From assembly GCF_910591885.1 (NCBI RefSeq), contig NC_063275.1, positions 20,138,501 through 20,202,500 of the forward strand: DNA of 64,000 nucleotides. The letters are read 5' to 3'. The notes under the pieces are model-generated. The model ran no database searches, was not told the DNA's origin, and was given only the letters and a program-made list of their open reading frames with translations. The stretch is from Bombus terrestris. Taxonomy: Eukaryota; Arthropoda; Insecta; Hymenoptera; Apidae. The position numbers and the translations under genes were made by a program. Below, piece after piece: positions 23,540 through 35,625 of the stretch (positions are counted from its first letter, which is position 1; every line of letters starts with the position of its first letter).

Positions 23540-23960
23540 AAAATAAAATATCATATCGTAAAATATAATTCCATTGAGTAATTAGGCCACATTTTTCTGC
23601 AGTTGAATACTCTCAAATAGGATCTATTATCTATCATGTAAGTTGAATTCAAGTAATTAGGCTACATATCTGTGGTAGAATTATGACGTTTTCAACACGA
23701 CATTTCGACTCATTATACTGCATAGTTAATTTCATCGAGTAATACATTAATAACGAGCGTAGGAATAATATTTTCAACAGAATATTTAATTATATATTTA
23801 ATTATGTATTCTCAACAGGATATGTAATTCCATTGACTAATTGGATTACACCTACAGTAAAAATGTGACATTTTCAAAAGAACATATCACGGTAACATGA
23901 TTTCATCAAATAATTCAAATGTACATATTTTTTAACAAAAATGTAATATTTGTAGCAAAA
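23540..23960. repeat. Decayed tandem array, about 80-bp period
   Basis: Segments starting near 23569, 23645, 23729, 23824 and 23899 share the pattern RTTYCATYRARTAATT followed by an RGGMTACAY-like block and a TTTTCAAMA-containing block. The period drifts between 75 and 95 bp. The units are too diverged for an active satellite and carry no ORF. Confidence 0.55.
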
Positions 23961-24710
23961 TATTGATTTAAGATTTTACCATTCACTTGTTACGAATTTA
24001 TTATACAATACTACAGTTTGTAATTAAAATATTAATGAATATTTGTAAGATAGTAAATCAAGGAAATATGTTTCATGATTATTTCTTTATTTGAATATCT
24101 TTCATATTGGACACACCTAATTGAGAAATGCTAATTTAATAAAATGAAATGAAAGGAAATGATACGAAGAAAAACAATTTTTAATACATTCTCCTTTTAA
24201 ATTTTGCAAATTCGTACCTCGCATCTCGTCGTGCAGCTCGTTCTATTGCAGCTCTGAATTCCGTAACTTTTGAACTTTAGAACCACCAAGTTTATGCTTG
24301 CAAACTTGCGAACTGAATAGACTCAATCATACTAAATACTAACACGCCTTTGCAAAATTTCAAGCGTTTGTTAACTAGTATTTATGTTCGTTGCAAATGC
24401 TAAAATAACGATTCAAACTTGTGTAGTATACTAGACAGTTACAGTTACAGTATACCAAACATTGTTCTCAAATCTCACATAGGAAAATAAGAAACGAATG
24501 AAGTTATTTAAAATATACAGTTATTTAGATATTTTGTCTTTTTCATTTTATTGTTTCTGAGGTGGATAGATCGTGATAAGTGCTAAAGAATCATTCGAGT
24601 ATGGTTAACAATATATATATTAACAAGTAGCTGTTTGCGTTTCGCGGTTATAAGTTAGATTTCTAGGCGATACGTTACGATAGTGATTCAAATTCGGATG
24701 ATGATTGCTC

Positions 24711-24792
24711 AACTATAGACTTTCGGCTAACGACTATGGACTATCGACTGCTGACTGGAGACTATCTACTGACGACTCGAGACTCGACTGCA
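24711..24792. repeat. Degenerate GACTAT/GACTG minisatellite
   Basis: Roughly ten imperfect copies of GACT-containing 6-11-base words (GACTATSGACT, CTGACTGGAGACT, GACGACTCGAGACT) in 80 bases. Confidence 0.75.
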
Positions 24793-24901
24793 GAGGAAAA
24801 CTATAAACTAAGGATACGAGATCACCGAATTCGTCGAGGAAAATCTTCGTTAGGAAAGTGAGGGAAATGGACGTTGCTTTTAATTGGTTGATCTCTAGGT
24901 C

Positions 24902-24928
24902 GGCGGTTGAGGAAAGATGCTAACCGCC
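24902..24928. other. Short GC-rich hairpin
   Basis: GGCGGTT and AACCGCC are separated by 13 bases within a G+C-richer spot of intron 2. No known element recognised. Confidence 0.5.
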
Positions 24929-27900
24929 CTCGAGAGAAAGTTGCTAACGGGAAGTTTCGTACCTGAGAAAAACCACATTTCACGTATCTTTCTATAATAG
25001 ATAATAACTTTAGGAAATGCTAAAAAAAGGACTATTTGCTCATTTGATGAACCTTCGCCAGGTAGAAAATGTATTATAGAAATATTTCAATTTCTAGCAG
25101 TCATATTGTCCGAAGAATAGCGTCTTTGTGTAGCGCACCACGGGACAGAAACCGTTAGAAAGTTTACTGCCGAGTGCCACTACATTTCTTCTAACCATTT
25201 CATATCAATAGATATAGTATACTGATTAATAGATGAATAAAAATAAGATATTCTAGAATTATGTCCCTCTATTTAACGCTCGTACTTGAAACAGATCCAA
25301 CTTTTATTAAAAGTTCTATTAATATTTTACTTTCAGAAAAAGTTTCCAACGATATTAAACGTTTATCATGATCATCCTCTGAGATTATATTATTAAATCT
25401 CCTACACAAACATGTAGGAAAAGCGAAGTGGTTCTAATGAAATATTCACGTTCTTCTATTTATTGAAATTTTAATCAAATATTCCGAATGCTTTGTTACT
25501 GAAATAATGGAATTCGCGTATAAACTCGTTTTATTTATTCTATAGTTGTTAGCAATGAGATATTATACAAGACAGTGCCGAGGTAATAAGAAGCAGTTTG
25601 GAAAGAACTTTCTCTTCTTCAGAGATTTTATGACAAAATCATATTACTGTGTGCTATCCATTCAGAGTAATCAAGATAACGACGTTTAACATCGTGGTCG
25701 GAATAGAAGCGATAGCTGTTCTTTGACTTAGCTAAAAGGAATATCCTAAGTATAGAACGTTAAATACAATTATCGTCACGAATTTATACAATCTTGCAAC
25801 GGAAATGTTTAACAAAGTTCTTTAAACAAAAAATTAATTTTATTATAAGTACGCTGCAAATGTTTATAAACATATCTGAGATTAAAATACGTTTGCATAT
25901 ATATAAAAATTGCGTGAGTTTTACAGAATATAGCTTCATTAAAATTCCCTCGAAAAGTATAATTCCAAATAAAAAAAGAATAAAAATTAGCTGAATTTTC
26001 TCTGATGGAATAAAATCCAAAATTGTCTTGTATCCTTTTGTACTTTTATTCGCTCCAAAAATTTTTACAAAACCAATTCGCGAACATTCTCAACAGCTTA
26101 TTAAAAGTACTTACCATATTTAGGTCGACTGAAATTTTTTTCAACATTTTCAGTTTTCAATAAAATTGATCATTTTTCCTCAATTGCTTTTAACGAGTTA
26201 TTAGAAATCCATGTACGTATAAGTGAATAGAAAACTCTGCTAGAACAGTCATTTTGAAAGAAATTGTTCCCTTGTTTACTTCTCTACTTACTTTTAATTA
26301 CATTCTCCTTAAATGAAACGTTAAGAGCGAAAGTAGACTATGCCACGTTTTTTCTGAATTGTGAGTTTATTAATTTATTCCAGTAAGCTATATTAATCGT
26401 AGAAAAGTGGCAAAATTTATTTTTTCCAAATCATAATATGGCGAAATTAATTATTACGCTGACTATTTTGTACTTGTCTATCTATTTTTAAAAATTATTT
26501 ATAAATTATTATTACGAAAAAGAAGTATATAATTACATAGCGAACGTTATTCGATATTCTTGTACTCGAATGTTTCTTGTCACATACGTTTAAGTGCAGA
26601 TCGATTGAACGCAATAACAAGAATCTCCATAACATTTGCATGAACGATAAAGTTGACCGATGAAATTCACATGCATCGATATTATCAACACGAGGCCATA
26701 CTCGTAAACTTAGCAACAGATAAAACGGTTGCTTCGGAATTAAATTGTCAAAGTACGTTGCATAGAGTATTAATTACACAGTATAAACGCGAAATATATT
26801 GACGTGTAGCCTGAAATTTATAGTACAAATTTTGATCGAATTTTCGTTACACTAAACTAATTACATTCCAGCCTACGAAAATTACCGCAACGTAAACCAG
26901 TAAAGCTCATTTTCATCGTCAAAGTTCCGTTAAATTAACAAATCTAAATTTTATGTTGTATTGAAAATATGTGCATCACATCAACGTGTATAATCAAATA
27001 ATGCATTTTAAAAATGGAATGGTTTATATTTGAAAATTTTATTGGGAAGATTTATAGATTGTTATAGATATTTGAAATATAGAATATATAAGTATATAAA
27101 GATATAAGAAAAATAATTTAAATTTATAATTTAAATTTAACTTAGACATTATCTTCTCAATTCATTTAAATGCCAAAGAAGTTTCTTTACGTGTATCATA
27201 CGTGCAACGTGTTCACAGTGGACGATCTCAATATTTGTCAGGCGCTCAGTAACTTGTATTCCTTCGTATAAATATAAAATGTATAGAAATAACAAATAAA
27301 ATCTCTGATTAACAAATACAACTTTTAAATGAAATCTCTATAAAATGAACAAATAAAATAGTTAAATTGATATTTTATCACCGTTATTTATGTAACGAGT
27401 ATGTCATATTCTAATTCTAAATTATACCTCAATCTTTCGAATTTTGTACTTTTTGAATTAAATATTCATCGTTCACATTGTAAATTCAGTAATACTTGTC
27501 CCTAAGAAGCTATTTATATTATTAATAATATAAGATATGGAGTAAAACAGAAATATTAATAAATTGGAATAAAACAGAATATTACTTAGTAACAACTTTT
27601 AGGATTAAATTCACGAGCAACGGAAAATATAAGAAATAAATATCCACCGTATAAAATAATTATATCGCTATTATTGCCATTACATCAATATTATTCGTAC
27701 TTATAAAAATTTAACGCTATAACTATCAGAATAGCCGAACTGACCAATCCATAATTTTTTATAAAGATCGTATATATATATCGCGGTACATTTTTAGAAA
27801 TTTTTAATAATCATTCGTAAAGTAAATAGATGAAGACTTGCCTATCAGCTTATTTGTGTCTTTTTCATATTCCTGCTATTTTAATGTCCATAATTCGCTG

Positions 27901-28594
27901 TAAAACGTTACACTTTAGTATAGAATTAGTCTAGTTCTAGTCCGATACTTTTAGTGCTGATATTTCTAACAAAAAATAATGATAAAACTTATTACACTTT
28001 TTATCAAATCCTAAAGTTTCCTTTAAAGATTTTTTTATGAAAATTGTATAGCATAATTACCAAATTACGAATCGATCAACGTTCATCAAGAAGAGTTTCG
28101 TTCTGGTTGATATTCGTAACGATTCCCCTCTTAAATTCGAAAATTAAACACCTACATTTCTCGAAGATTGTAATGAGTTACAAGCGAGTAACTAACTTAC
28201 AATTAGTTTAATAATCCTCAACGTGAAACGATCCTATAAAATACCATCATATCGAAAACTCAATGATCTCCAGGCATTATCCTCGCGTTATGTATAGCTT
28301 TCCTTTAACTGCATTTTGAGTCGCTTGGTACAAAGTTTACATTTTAATCGTCAGTAGTTCCAACGTTAAACAGTCAAACTACCTCATAAAATATCATCGT
28401 AACAAATATCCAATGACCATCCTTTGAATCCTAACGATCATTATGTACCCTTCCGTATTCCTCTCGTTCTTGATCCATTTCGTACAAGTTTCACACTTTA
28501 GTGATGGAAAAAAAAAATAGAAAAATACTAACTTTAAATGGTAAAACAATCGCGTAAAGTGTGGTAATTACTAACAAAACTCAATGTTTTTTAG

Positions 28595-28863
28595 GTATCA
28601 TACTAGCCGGTGTTAGATGCTACGTGTTGCACTGTGTGCCATTACCAAGCGAGTCACCCGTGGCAACTCCACTTCCGCCTCCAGCTAACGATCAAGCTGG
28701 ACTTCCACGAGGCACGCTGGATCTGCTGGTGGGCCATCAGAATCAACCAGAAACCGACGCGTTGATGCACACCGATCACCATCATGAACACCATTCCCAT
28801 CATCACCACGGCAACAATAAGAAGAAGCGTAGCTCCCAAGGCTCTCACTCTGACGAAGCCTAA
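28595..28863 (+). CDS. Two-membrane-segment protein, coding exon 3 of 3
   Basis: Acceptor TGTTTTTTAG ends at 28594. The split codon 113 (G|GT, Gly) restores the frame through to TAA at 28861-28863. It encodes residues 113-201. First comes the end of membrane segment 2 (to about residue 119), then Cys121 and Cys126 just inside the membrane and a Pro-rich stretch (128-143). A tail follows with a His cluster at 174-184 (HHHEHHSHHHH), a basic KKKR at 188-191 and an acidic end SDEA. The His cluster could bind divalent metal, but this is only a suggestion from composition. The three exons total 606 bases (201 codons plus stop) with all phases in agreement. Function unknown. Confidence 0.87.
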
Positions 28864-29144
28864 TGATCGACGTCAGAGAAACCGGCTAATTAATTGGATC
28901 CGGTTAGTCGATGATGAAAGTACATCTGCTGATAGAGAGAAACTCCTCAGGCGTTCCAGACTTAAATTAGAAAGAGAAAGGAGAAAAGAATGGTGAAGAT
29001 AAGGAGAGGGAGAATGAGGAGAGAAATTGGAAAACGTATAAATCGAAGCTTTTGAAAGGAAAGTAAAACGGAGAATAACCGTTGAAGATAGTCTATCGGA
29101 CATCGTGTACATTATACTCGATTCTTTTATCTTTTGTAACTTTC
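28864..29144 (+). other. Probable 3'UTR start, purine-rich
   Basis: Directly after the stop TAA (then TGA) lies a purine-rich tract at about 28960-29030 (repeated GAGA and AGGAG words). No AATAAA was found before the (TA)n block, so the transcript end is not placed. The frames through this region are extensions of low-complexity sequence. Confidence 0.45.
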
Positions 29145-29178
29145 TATATATATATAATTATATATATATAATTATATA

Positions 29179-29222
<44 letters not shown>
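29145..29222. repeat. (TA)n microsatellite
   Basis: About 78 bases of TA repeats interrupted by TAATTA words. A simple repeat, likely length-variable. Confidence 0.95.
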
Positions 29223-29223
<1 letters not shown>

Positions 29224-31430
29224 CAACATGTAATGCGTAACGTGTACTCAGCTTGAATCGTCGCTGAAGAAAGTGCACTTTTCTATCCTGTATGCTGGGT
29301 GTTCGAGCTTTATCCAATCCACGATATCACTTCATTGGCCGTTGGTATTTTACCTTTACGTGAACGAAATATAAACTGTTTGGAATGTTATGCTATGTTT
29401 CGTAGCGAACCATTCTTTCGGTTACTTCTGGATGCAAACTGCGAAACGTTGAAGAATTCCACGTAGAGATAAGGGAATAGGACGGGGTAACTTTGTTATC
29501 GCACTTTCTCTGGTCAAAGTCAGTCGACACAAATCCTTGAGATATTGCGAAAAAGTCTTTATCTTTTTATGTGTACTTGAAGCAAGGAACATTTTGTTTA
29601 AAATTGCTATTTTGTTCATTCGTGCTCGAAATCAGAGAAAGAAGAACACTATGAATATCTATGTAAGATTCTTCTATTTTATTTTATGGTTTACGTACGT
29701 TTCAGGAACTTCTATTTAACTCTGTTGCGACAATCAAGTTGTTTCTTATCTTTTTTTCAATCTGTTTCTCATTAGTTAGTTATTACTTATTAAATTTATG
29801 GAAGATAAGAATCGTTGTACGTTAAAACGTTCTGGTTTTAATTTTGCGCTAAAACGCGTCCTAAAATTTCAGGAGTTTCTTTATTTATTGAAACGGGACC
29901 GAGATTGACATACAGAAATTCGAAAATCGTAGAGCAACTGAAATTTTGTCGAGATACTTCTCTAAATTGTTGTTATTGCACTGGAAGATGCTTAACATCG
30001 TCTAAGTGGATTTAACGTGAACGTAAGTGGATTTGAGACTTTCTTCAGGTTTCTGACAAGTAATCAACAGTTATGGTTCTTCTACGATGGCGGGGATAAA
30101 TTGAAATACAGAGCGAACAGAAAAAGAGAAATTGCCAAACCGAACACCCTGCATTCAATCAAAAACAGTTCGTTATCACTCTGAAAGACTAATTCCTTCT
30201 TCTCGAAAACCAAAGAAAGCTCTGTACAAAAAAAGAAAAAAAATAACAAACGTATATACATAGAATAGATGCATTATATATACATATATATTTCTCATGC
30301 GACTAAATCGGAACGTTCTACGCACGAGCATAATGAGACAGAGGATAACAACCAACTATGAATTATTGAAGACGCGCAAAGAAGAAGGAGAATCTCGAGA
30401 AATATTGGAATATCGTTAAAAGAGGAAGGACGTTTCGTTCAAAGAAGAAAGAGGAAACGGGTAAAATTTGAATGAAAGAAATCTAATGAATTTAACAAAT
30501 CATCCGAGTAATGCTCTTAAATCTGATAGGAAATATTAGGAAAAGTTGTTAAGTATAATTTTTACGTGCCAATCTAAAAGCGACAACTTCTACGTAGATG
30601 ATTCAGTTGCATTTGTAGCAGCACGAAATGATTGTATCGTACCGTCTCGAGTATTCTCTTTTTGTAACGCTATGTTCCTCGGTAGCTTGGCATATGTGTT
30701 AATTATTATACATAACGCGCGCATGTGTGTGTGTGCAAATGAAAATTCTAGGATAAGTGTCGATATTAGAAGGTGTTTTAGAAATCTAAAAGAATTGGCC
30801 TAGCGTCGGTAGTTTTACGGATATTTAGATATTTTACTGGCAGACATTTTTTGGATTTTAAAGATCATCGCCTTGAATTTTCATTGAATTTCAATTGTTT
30901 AAAGTATTTATATTATTTGACAAACATATCTAGTCTGTTAGATCTGTGCGTAATGTACCAAATGGCCCATAATATCTTGCACGAGTTATTAATATCGTAC
31001 ACTTGAATATTTTAAAGTCAATATTTTAAAGTCTTGATAAATTATTATCGCACCCTAGGGAAAGCTAATAATTTACGGCGGAATATCAGTCGTTATCGAA
31101 CAAATGAAATTCATTCGTATGGTACAAGTAAAATTTGTCTGTTAAGAAGTCTATTCCAGAAAATGACTTATTACTATGTTAGATATTTGTTGTTTTAAGC
31201 CAAGAAAACTTTTGTATGATATTTTACACAGTCGTGATATATGGACCATTCTGTATGTCGCAGAACTAGGGCACCTGTTTATTAGGAAATGCTTTTATTC
31301 TACCACACCATAATTCATCTGAAACTTATGGAGCATTTTATAGGGAAAGAAGTAAAGAAAGTGAAATTTGAAAGGGATTTTGGCCAAAAAGAATTCTATT
31401 TGAGCTTATCTCGGTAATCATTCAACATTT
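29223..31430. other. AT-rich non-coding stretch
   Basis: No gene supported. Purine-rich patches occur near 30360-30480 and short TA repeats near 30265-30290. The small open frames at 29422-29719 and 30546-30803 show no motif. Confidence 0.55.
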
Positions 31431-31439
31431 TCTACTTTC

Positions 31440-31815
31440 CGATGTTGAATAATTTTGATACCACGAAGTCGAAGGAACTTCAGAGAAGAATTTATTATAC
31501 GAAATAAATTATTGAAAGTAAAAGCAGTACACATGAAGCAGTACTTCGAATAACAATATGAAAATGTTCTTTCTTCCCAAAATATGATATGCTTGATTAT
31601 TTTAAGAAATTATTGAAAAATGTACAAAGGAAATATTTCAAGAACCTTAGATTTCTTCGTGTTTACTCATTAATTTACAAACTCTGCTAGCTACTTGTAA
31701 ATAAACTTGATTATTTTTTAATAACAATTTTCTTCCAATAAATACAAAGATATTCGTTTCTAACAAATGAAGTTCCTTCGTGGTATCATTCACGATTTCA
31801 ACTATGGGAATACAG
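31440..31815. mobile_element. Inverted-repeat element remnant
   Basis: TGATACCACGAA, a 5-base insert and GGAACTTCA at 31456-31490 are mirrored on the other strand at 31767-31790. Weaker pairing extends outward through GTTGAA on both sides. The arms (about 35-45 bp) enclose about 275 bp of AT-rich DNA without ORF. This has the form of a non-autonomous inverted-repeat element. Its outer ends and target duplication are unclear. Confidence 0.45.
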
Positions 31816-32262
31816 TTTAAAGTTCACGATATGATTCTACCTCTGTCTTGAATTTCGTCTTTCGTGAGAAACTTCTGTCTCGACCAATCGCGTATGTGGT
31901 AGGTAGGCCTATTAAAACATACTGTGGTCGTTCCGTGAACAACAAAAATTTAAAGAATAAAGTGGTACTTAGAATGTTCGTAGCACGTTGGTATTTCATA
32001 GAAACTGTTAGATTGATTTTTATATGTATATCGTTACCTTTATCGATAAATTTCTGTCACGACCAATTAGACGTTTACAATAACTATTCTACATTCAGAG
32101 AAATTCGATCGTATGATTTCTATATTTCGATACACGACAGAAGTATAGTTACGTGATATAAGGTAACGTGTATTGATACGATAATTGAGCGATTGAACAT
32201 TTGATTTCCTCGGTGAATTTCACCTCAAAAGAACTTTTTTCATTGTTTCACACCTTAAACAG

Positions 32263-32406
32263 GTGTTCGGATAATGTGTCAGGAATAGACTGCGGATGTT
32301 TATGCATTTATAAAAAATTTAAAATGCACAAGTATACAAAATATATATATATATCTACTATCCGAAAATCTAATGTTTGAACGGTTACATTATCTGAATT
32401 GGTCAG
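32263..32406. mobile_element. Possible pogo-like MITE remnant
   Basis: GTTCGGATAATGT near 32272 is mirrored by ACATTATCTGAAT near 32388-32400, enclosing about 100 bp with a (TA)n core. CGGATAA-type ends are seen in pogo/Tigger-like families, but the match is short and the ends are not defined. Confidence 0.25.
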
Positions 32407-32511
32407 AAAGTTTTTGACTATTTCAAACAATATAAAAATTTCTCTTCAGTTTTGGTACAGGCGGTGAAGAAATGATCAAATTTATAGAACGTTGAATTTA
32501 CGAGATGTTGA

Positions 32512-32572
32512 TCTTAAAGAAGAAGAAGTTATTAAATCTTAAAGAAGTTATTTTGAAGAAGTTATTAAACAG
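32512..32572. repeat. Short tandem duplication (CTTAAAGAAGTTATT-like)
   Basis: Two to three imperfect copies of an approximately 20-25-base A+G-rich unit containing GAAGTTATTAAA. Confidence 0.6.
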
Positions 32573-32579
32573 AAAACGG

Positions 32580-34335
32580 GTACAGCGAGACTATCGCTAT
32601 AATTGTATGATACAGTAATTTCAATTTAACCAGACATGACGTCGGCTCTAATTGATGAAAAATGTTGTCAATGACGTTTCTAAACCCGGCGCTGAGAATT
32701 CTTTTTCAGCATGAGGAATGCAGCGAGAATGGAAACGAAGGTGTCTAAATCTATGACATTAAGACAAAGACTTACTGTTACATAATTTGAAGTAGAAACA
32801 GAATTCAATACAACTTTGTTGAACGTGTTAAAAACTTTATAGATACGATTTAAAAAGCAGACATGGTATTCGTAGATAAATAAAAGATATCACATTTGTT
32901 GTGAACTAAAATAGTACAAGTGTGACAAATTTTACAATGCGAGAAAAGGTGCTTCTAAATATTAAAACATATTAGTATACATACTCATAAGAGAAATGAA
33001 TGGCAACAATCTTTAAACGAGTACTGGTTTACGCAAAGATTCGATTTTATCTCGTTTTTGGAAACATACGCTTGTACGACTTTCCCATTAAGTCCTTCGT
33101 TTGTGTTCATAAAATTTACATGAACGTATAAATCTTCATAAATATCCACAGTTTAATCGTGAAACATAATCGAATAAAACTGGAAATCGCGTGCCTGTTC
33201 ATAGACGAAAAGTGGCAACACATTGGTAAAAGAAGAAAAATAGAGCTAGAAATTGCAACTTTTTTAGACACGACGTGTATGTTAACGATTCATCCGCGTC
33301 ATTCTCGAAGAGCCTTGTACGTGAACTGGCGTTGCGTACCGATTCGAGAACAAAAGAGGGATATAAAAAGGAAGGAACGACACGGGAATGAAGAAACGAT
33401 GACAAAAATTACGGAACGTCGCTATGAGCTATTTACAACACCTTGTCGATAAATGTAACTCAGCACCTGCACCCGACTTCGATGTTATTTTTTCGAGGGA
33501 AAATTTTCTGTGCGGGAGAGGAAATCGTAGCGAGTAATTTTTCCGATGATCTTACGACGCAACGTAAAACATGCGATCTAGATGTGTCTTTCGAGTAACA
33601 AATATTTAAATTATCTATTTACACTGCAATATTTATACTTAAAAACAGTTATAAATTCTTCTGTGCCGGTGTGTCGAGAAGACTTTTTCGTAGGAATTTA
33701 CTTTTTACGAATATTCTATGCGAAGAGAAAACGAATAGAAGCGAACCACAGCGATCTTTTAAAGTCGACTTACGCAGAAACTTCAACTTTTTAGAATTCT
33801 ATTGATTATAGCGTTGTATTTTAAACAGCTATCTAGATTTACACCTTTGAAACACGATGAAAACTACGAACAGATATAAATAACGTTGACTATAACGATT
33901 TTTATTGTCATCTCCGTTTATAATTCTGTACATTGATTTCAAGTGCAGCGCGATGTACTCCACTTGATACAACCCTCTATTGTATATATTTACAATGTTT
34001 AACTTGTCACGAAGCGGCATGTTTTATTTCAAACGGAGAGATATTTTATCAAATTTTAATTACCCCATCCAAGGCGATGTAAAAATTGAAAAAAAAGAAC
34101 GTTAAGAAATTGTTCCTCTAGATATTACAATATCGTACTATATCTAATTTTTCGCATACTCTCGTAGACAGCCAGTTTACTTGTTAATTGATGACACGGT
34201 CTTCTATAATAAAAACTCTTCTCGAGGCACAGGCGTGCACGTTAAACTACCGTTCGGGTCCACTTAAAGTTATTACAAAAACGTTACACCGATATATGTA
34301 TATGAGAACAGTTGTAAGTTATTTTACAAAGCGTT
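32580..34335. other. AT-rich non-coding stretch
   Basis: No gene supported. The 97-codon frame at 33159-33452 is basic and motif-free, with an overlapping antisense frame, and is within chance length. Nothing else was recognised. Confidence 0.5.
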
Positions 34336-34337
34336 AG

Positions 34338-34406
34338 GCACTAGGTGAACGAGGAAGAAATTCCACAAGTATAATCTCCAAGTTTCAGTTCTCACTCACC
34401 TAGTGC
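34338..34406. other. Hairpin with perfect 11-bp stem
   Basis: GCACTAGGTGA (34338-34348) and TCACCTAGTGC (34396-34406) are perfect complements with a 47-base loop. The element abuts the ATAAC/ATAAT repeat block. The size resembles a microRNA precursor, but the stem does not extend convincingly into the loop and no known microRNA was recognised. It may be the end of a small inverted-repeat element. Confidence 0.5.
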
Positions 34407-34410
34407 TAGT

Positions 34411-34566
34411 GATATATAATAATATAGTATAATATAAAATATAACATAATATAACATAACATAACATAACATAATATAACATAACATAATATAACATAAC
34501 ATAATATAATATAATATAACGTAATATAACATAAAATAATATAATACATTATAACATAATACATAT
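34411..34566. repeat. (ATAAC/ATAAT)n pentanucleotide repeat
   Basis: About 150 bases of ATAAT and ATAAC pentamers. The Tyr/Leu/Cys-rich minus-strand open frame here is an artefact of this repeat. Confidence 0.95.
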
Positions 34567-34569
34567 GCA

Positions 34570-35465
34570 TAAAGGAAACAAAAAAGTATATATACATACT
34601 CTTAATATAATAATAGCGATACACGCACGAATCATCTCTGAACTAACTAAAGTATCTGTACGTAACTGTAAGCCGCTAAGCTTAAGTACAGCGACATACG
34701 AGTATGTATAACAAGCTCGACAACCTTCCGTTTAATGCGATCTGTGTAAATAGTTTCGTAAACTAATTTAAGCTCGCTGATAGACACACCGTACAACTGG
34801 GATTTTTCTATGCGCGCGCGCTATCTCTCAACTTTTTTACTGTGTTTTGCGCTCTTTTTAAGGTTTGATAATGCTCTGTCGAATCGTCGTTCGCGAATCG
34901 AGAGGCGAAGATATCGTTGAAACGCGTCTTTTTCACATTGTTTGTCGACGATTCTTCCAGTGAATCATCGTGTATGGGGTATTTCGCTTAATTTCTATAC
35001 TTGAGATGATTCCAATTGCTATTAACGACGGCGTGAGAAAATAATCATAATGATAGTTGGTTCTATACGAAGAAGATTGTACAAGGATATATTATATATA
35101 TTGTATAATATACGGGAATACATTTTCGCCTTCGTTAATTTGATCGAATAAGAGAATATATTTTGACGAAGGAAATACTGAGTTTAATTAGAAAATGAAA
35201 TTATTTAATTATTAATTTTACAGGCTGAAAGTACAAGAAAGTAAGAATGTTAGAAGTATTTGTCTTTTGAGAAATTGAATGTTGCCACGTGCTCGAAGAA
35301 TGAAACTAATAAATTTACAGAAATCCAGCCGATATATTTTTACTTCTCGCATATAAAATAAAGAAATAAAGTAGCAACTGAAGCAGAAATTATCCTTGCA
35401 AAATTACAATCATAAAATAAAGTAACTCGTGTCAAAAGTATGTTTTTTGCATCGTCAGTAGCAAA
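34570..35465. other. Non-coding stretch
   Basis: No gene seen. A mildly CpG-richer portion lies at about 34800-34980 (including GCGCGCGC near 34814). It could be regulatory, but nothing specific is recognised. Confidence 0.5.
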
Positions 35466-35473
35466 CGAATTAA

Positions 35474-35625
35474 CGCGTTCAATGCGACGCACAAAAGCGA
35501 AATGGGTCCCTGGTGGCGGAAATCGATTTTTCTATAACACATGTCCACTTACCCAGACGTCTTCATCCGCAAGACGATGGAAAGTTCCGACGACACGCAC
35601 GTTCATGTCTTCCGCATTGAATGTG
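35474..35625. mobile_element. Small TTAA-associated inverted-repeat element
   Basis: CGCGTTCAATGCG at 35474-35486 and CGCATTGAATGTG at 35613-35625 are inverted repeats (11 of 13 matching). They enclose a G+C-rich core of about 125 bp. TTAA precedes the left end and TTAG follows the right end, consistent with a degraded TTAA target duplication as left by piggyBac-type transposases. The 74-codon frame across it is not a transposase. Confidence 0.5.

Larger units (their letters stand above)
22773..28594 (+). other. Intron 2 of the two-membrane-segment gene
   Basis: 5822 bp, GT...AG, phase 1. It contains a decayed tandem array (23540-23960), a degenerate GACT-rich minisatellite (24711-24792) and a short GC hairpin (24902-24928). 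The rest is AT-rich and featureless to me; the short open frames at 25784-26716 have no motif. Confidence 0.75.

Noticed and set aside
28784..28996. Second + frame of 70 codons overlapping exon 3 and a minus frame at 28654-28848
   Set aside because: Shadows of the His-rich tail and the purine-rich 3'UTR; exon 3 frame is fixed by the split Gly codon.
31859..32075. Possible duplication of an ACTTCTGTCTCGACCAAT-like segment about 180 bp apart
   Set aside because: Similarity covers under 30 bases with several mismatches; not distinguishable from chance without an alignment score.
34406..34624. 72-codon minus-strand frame rich in Tyr, Leu and Cys
   Set aside because: A direct product of the ATAAC/ATAAT pentamer repeat.
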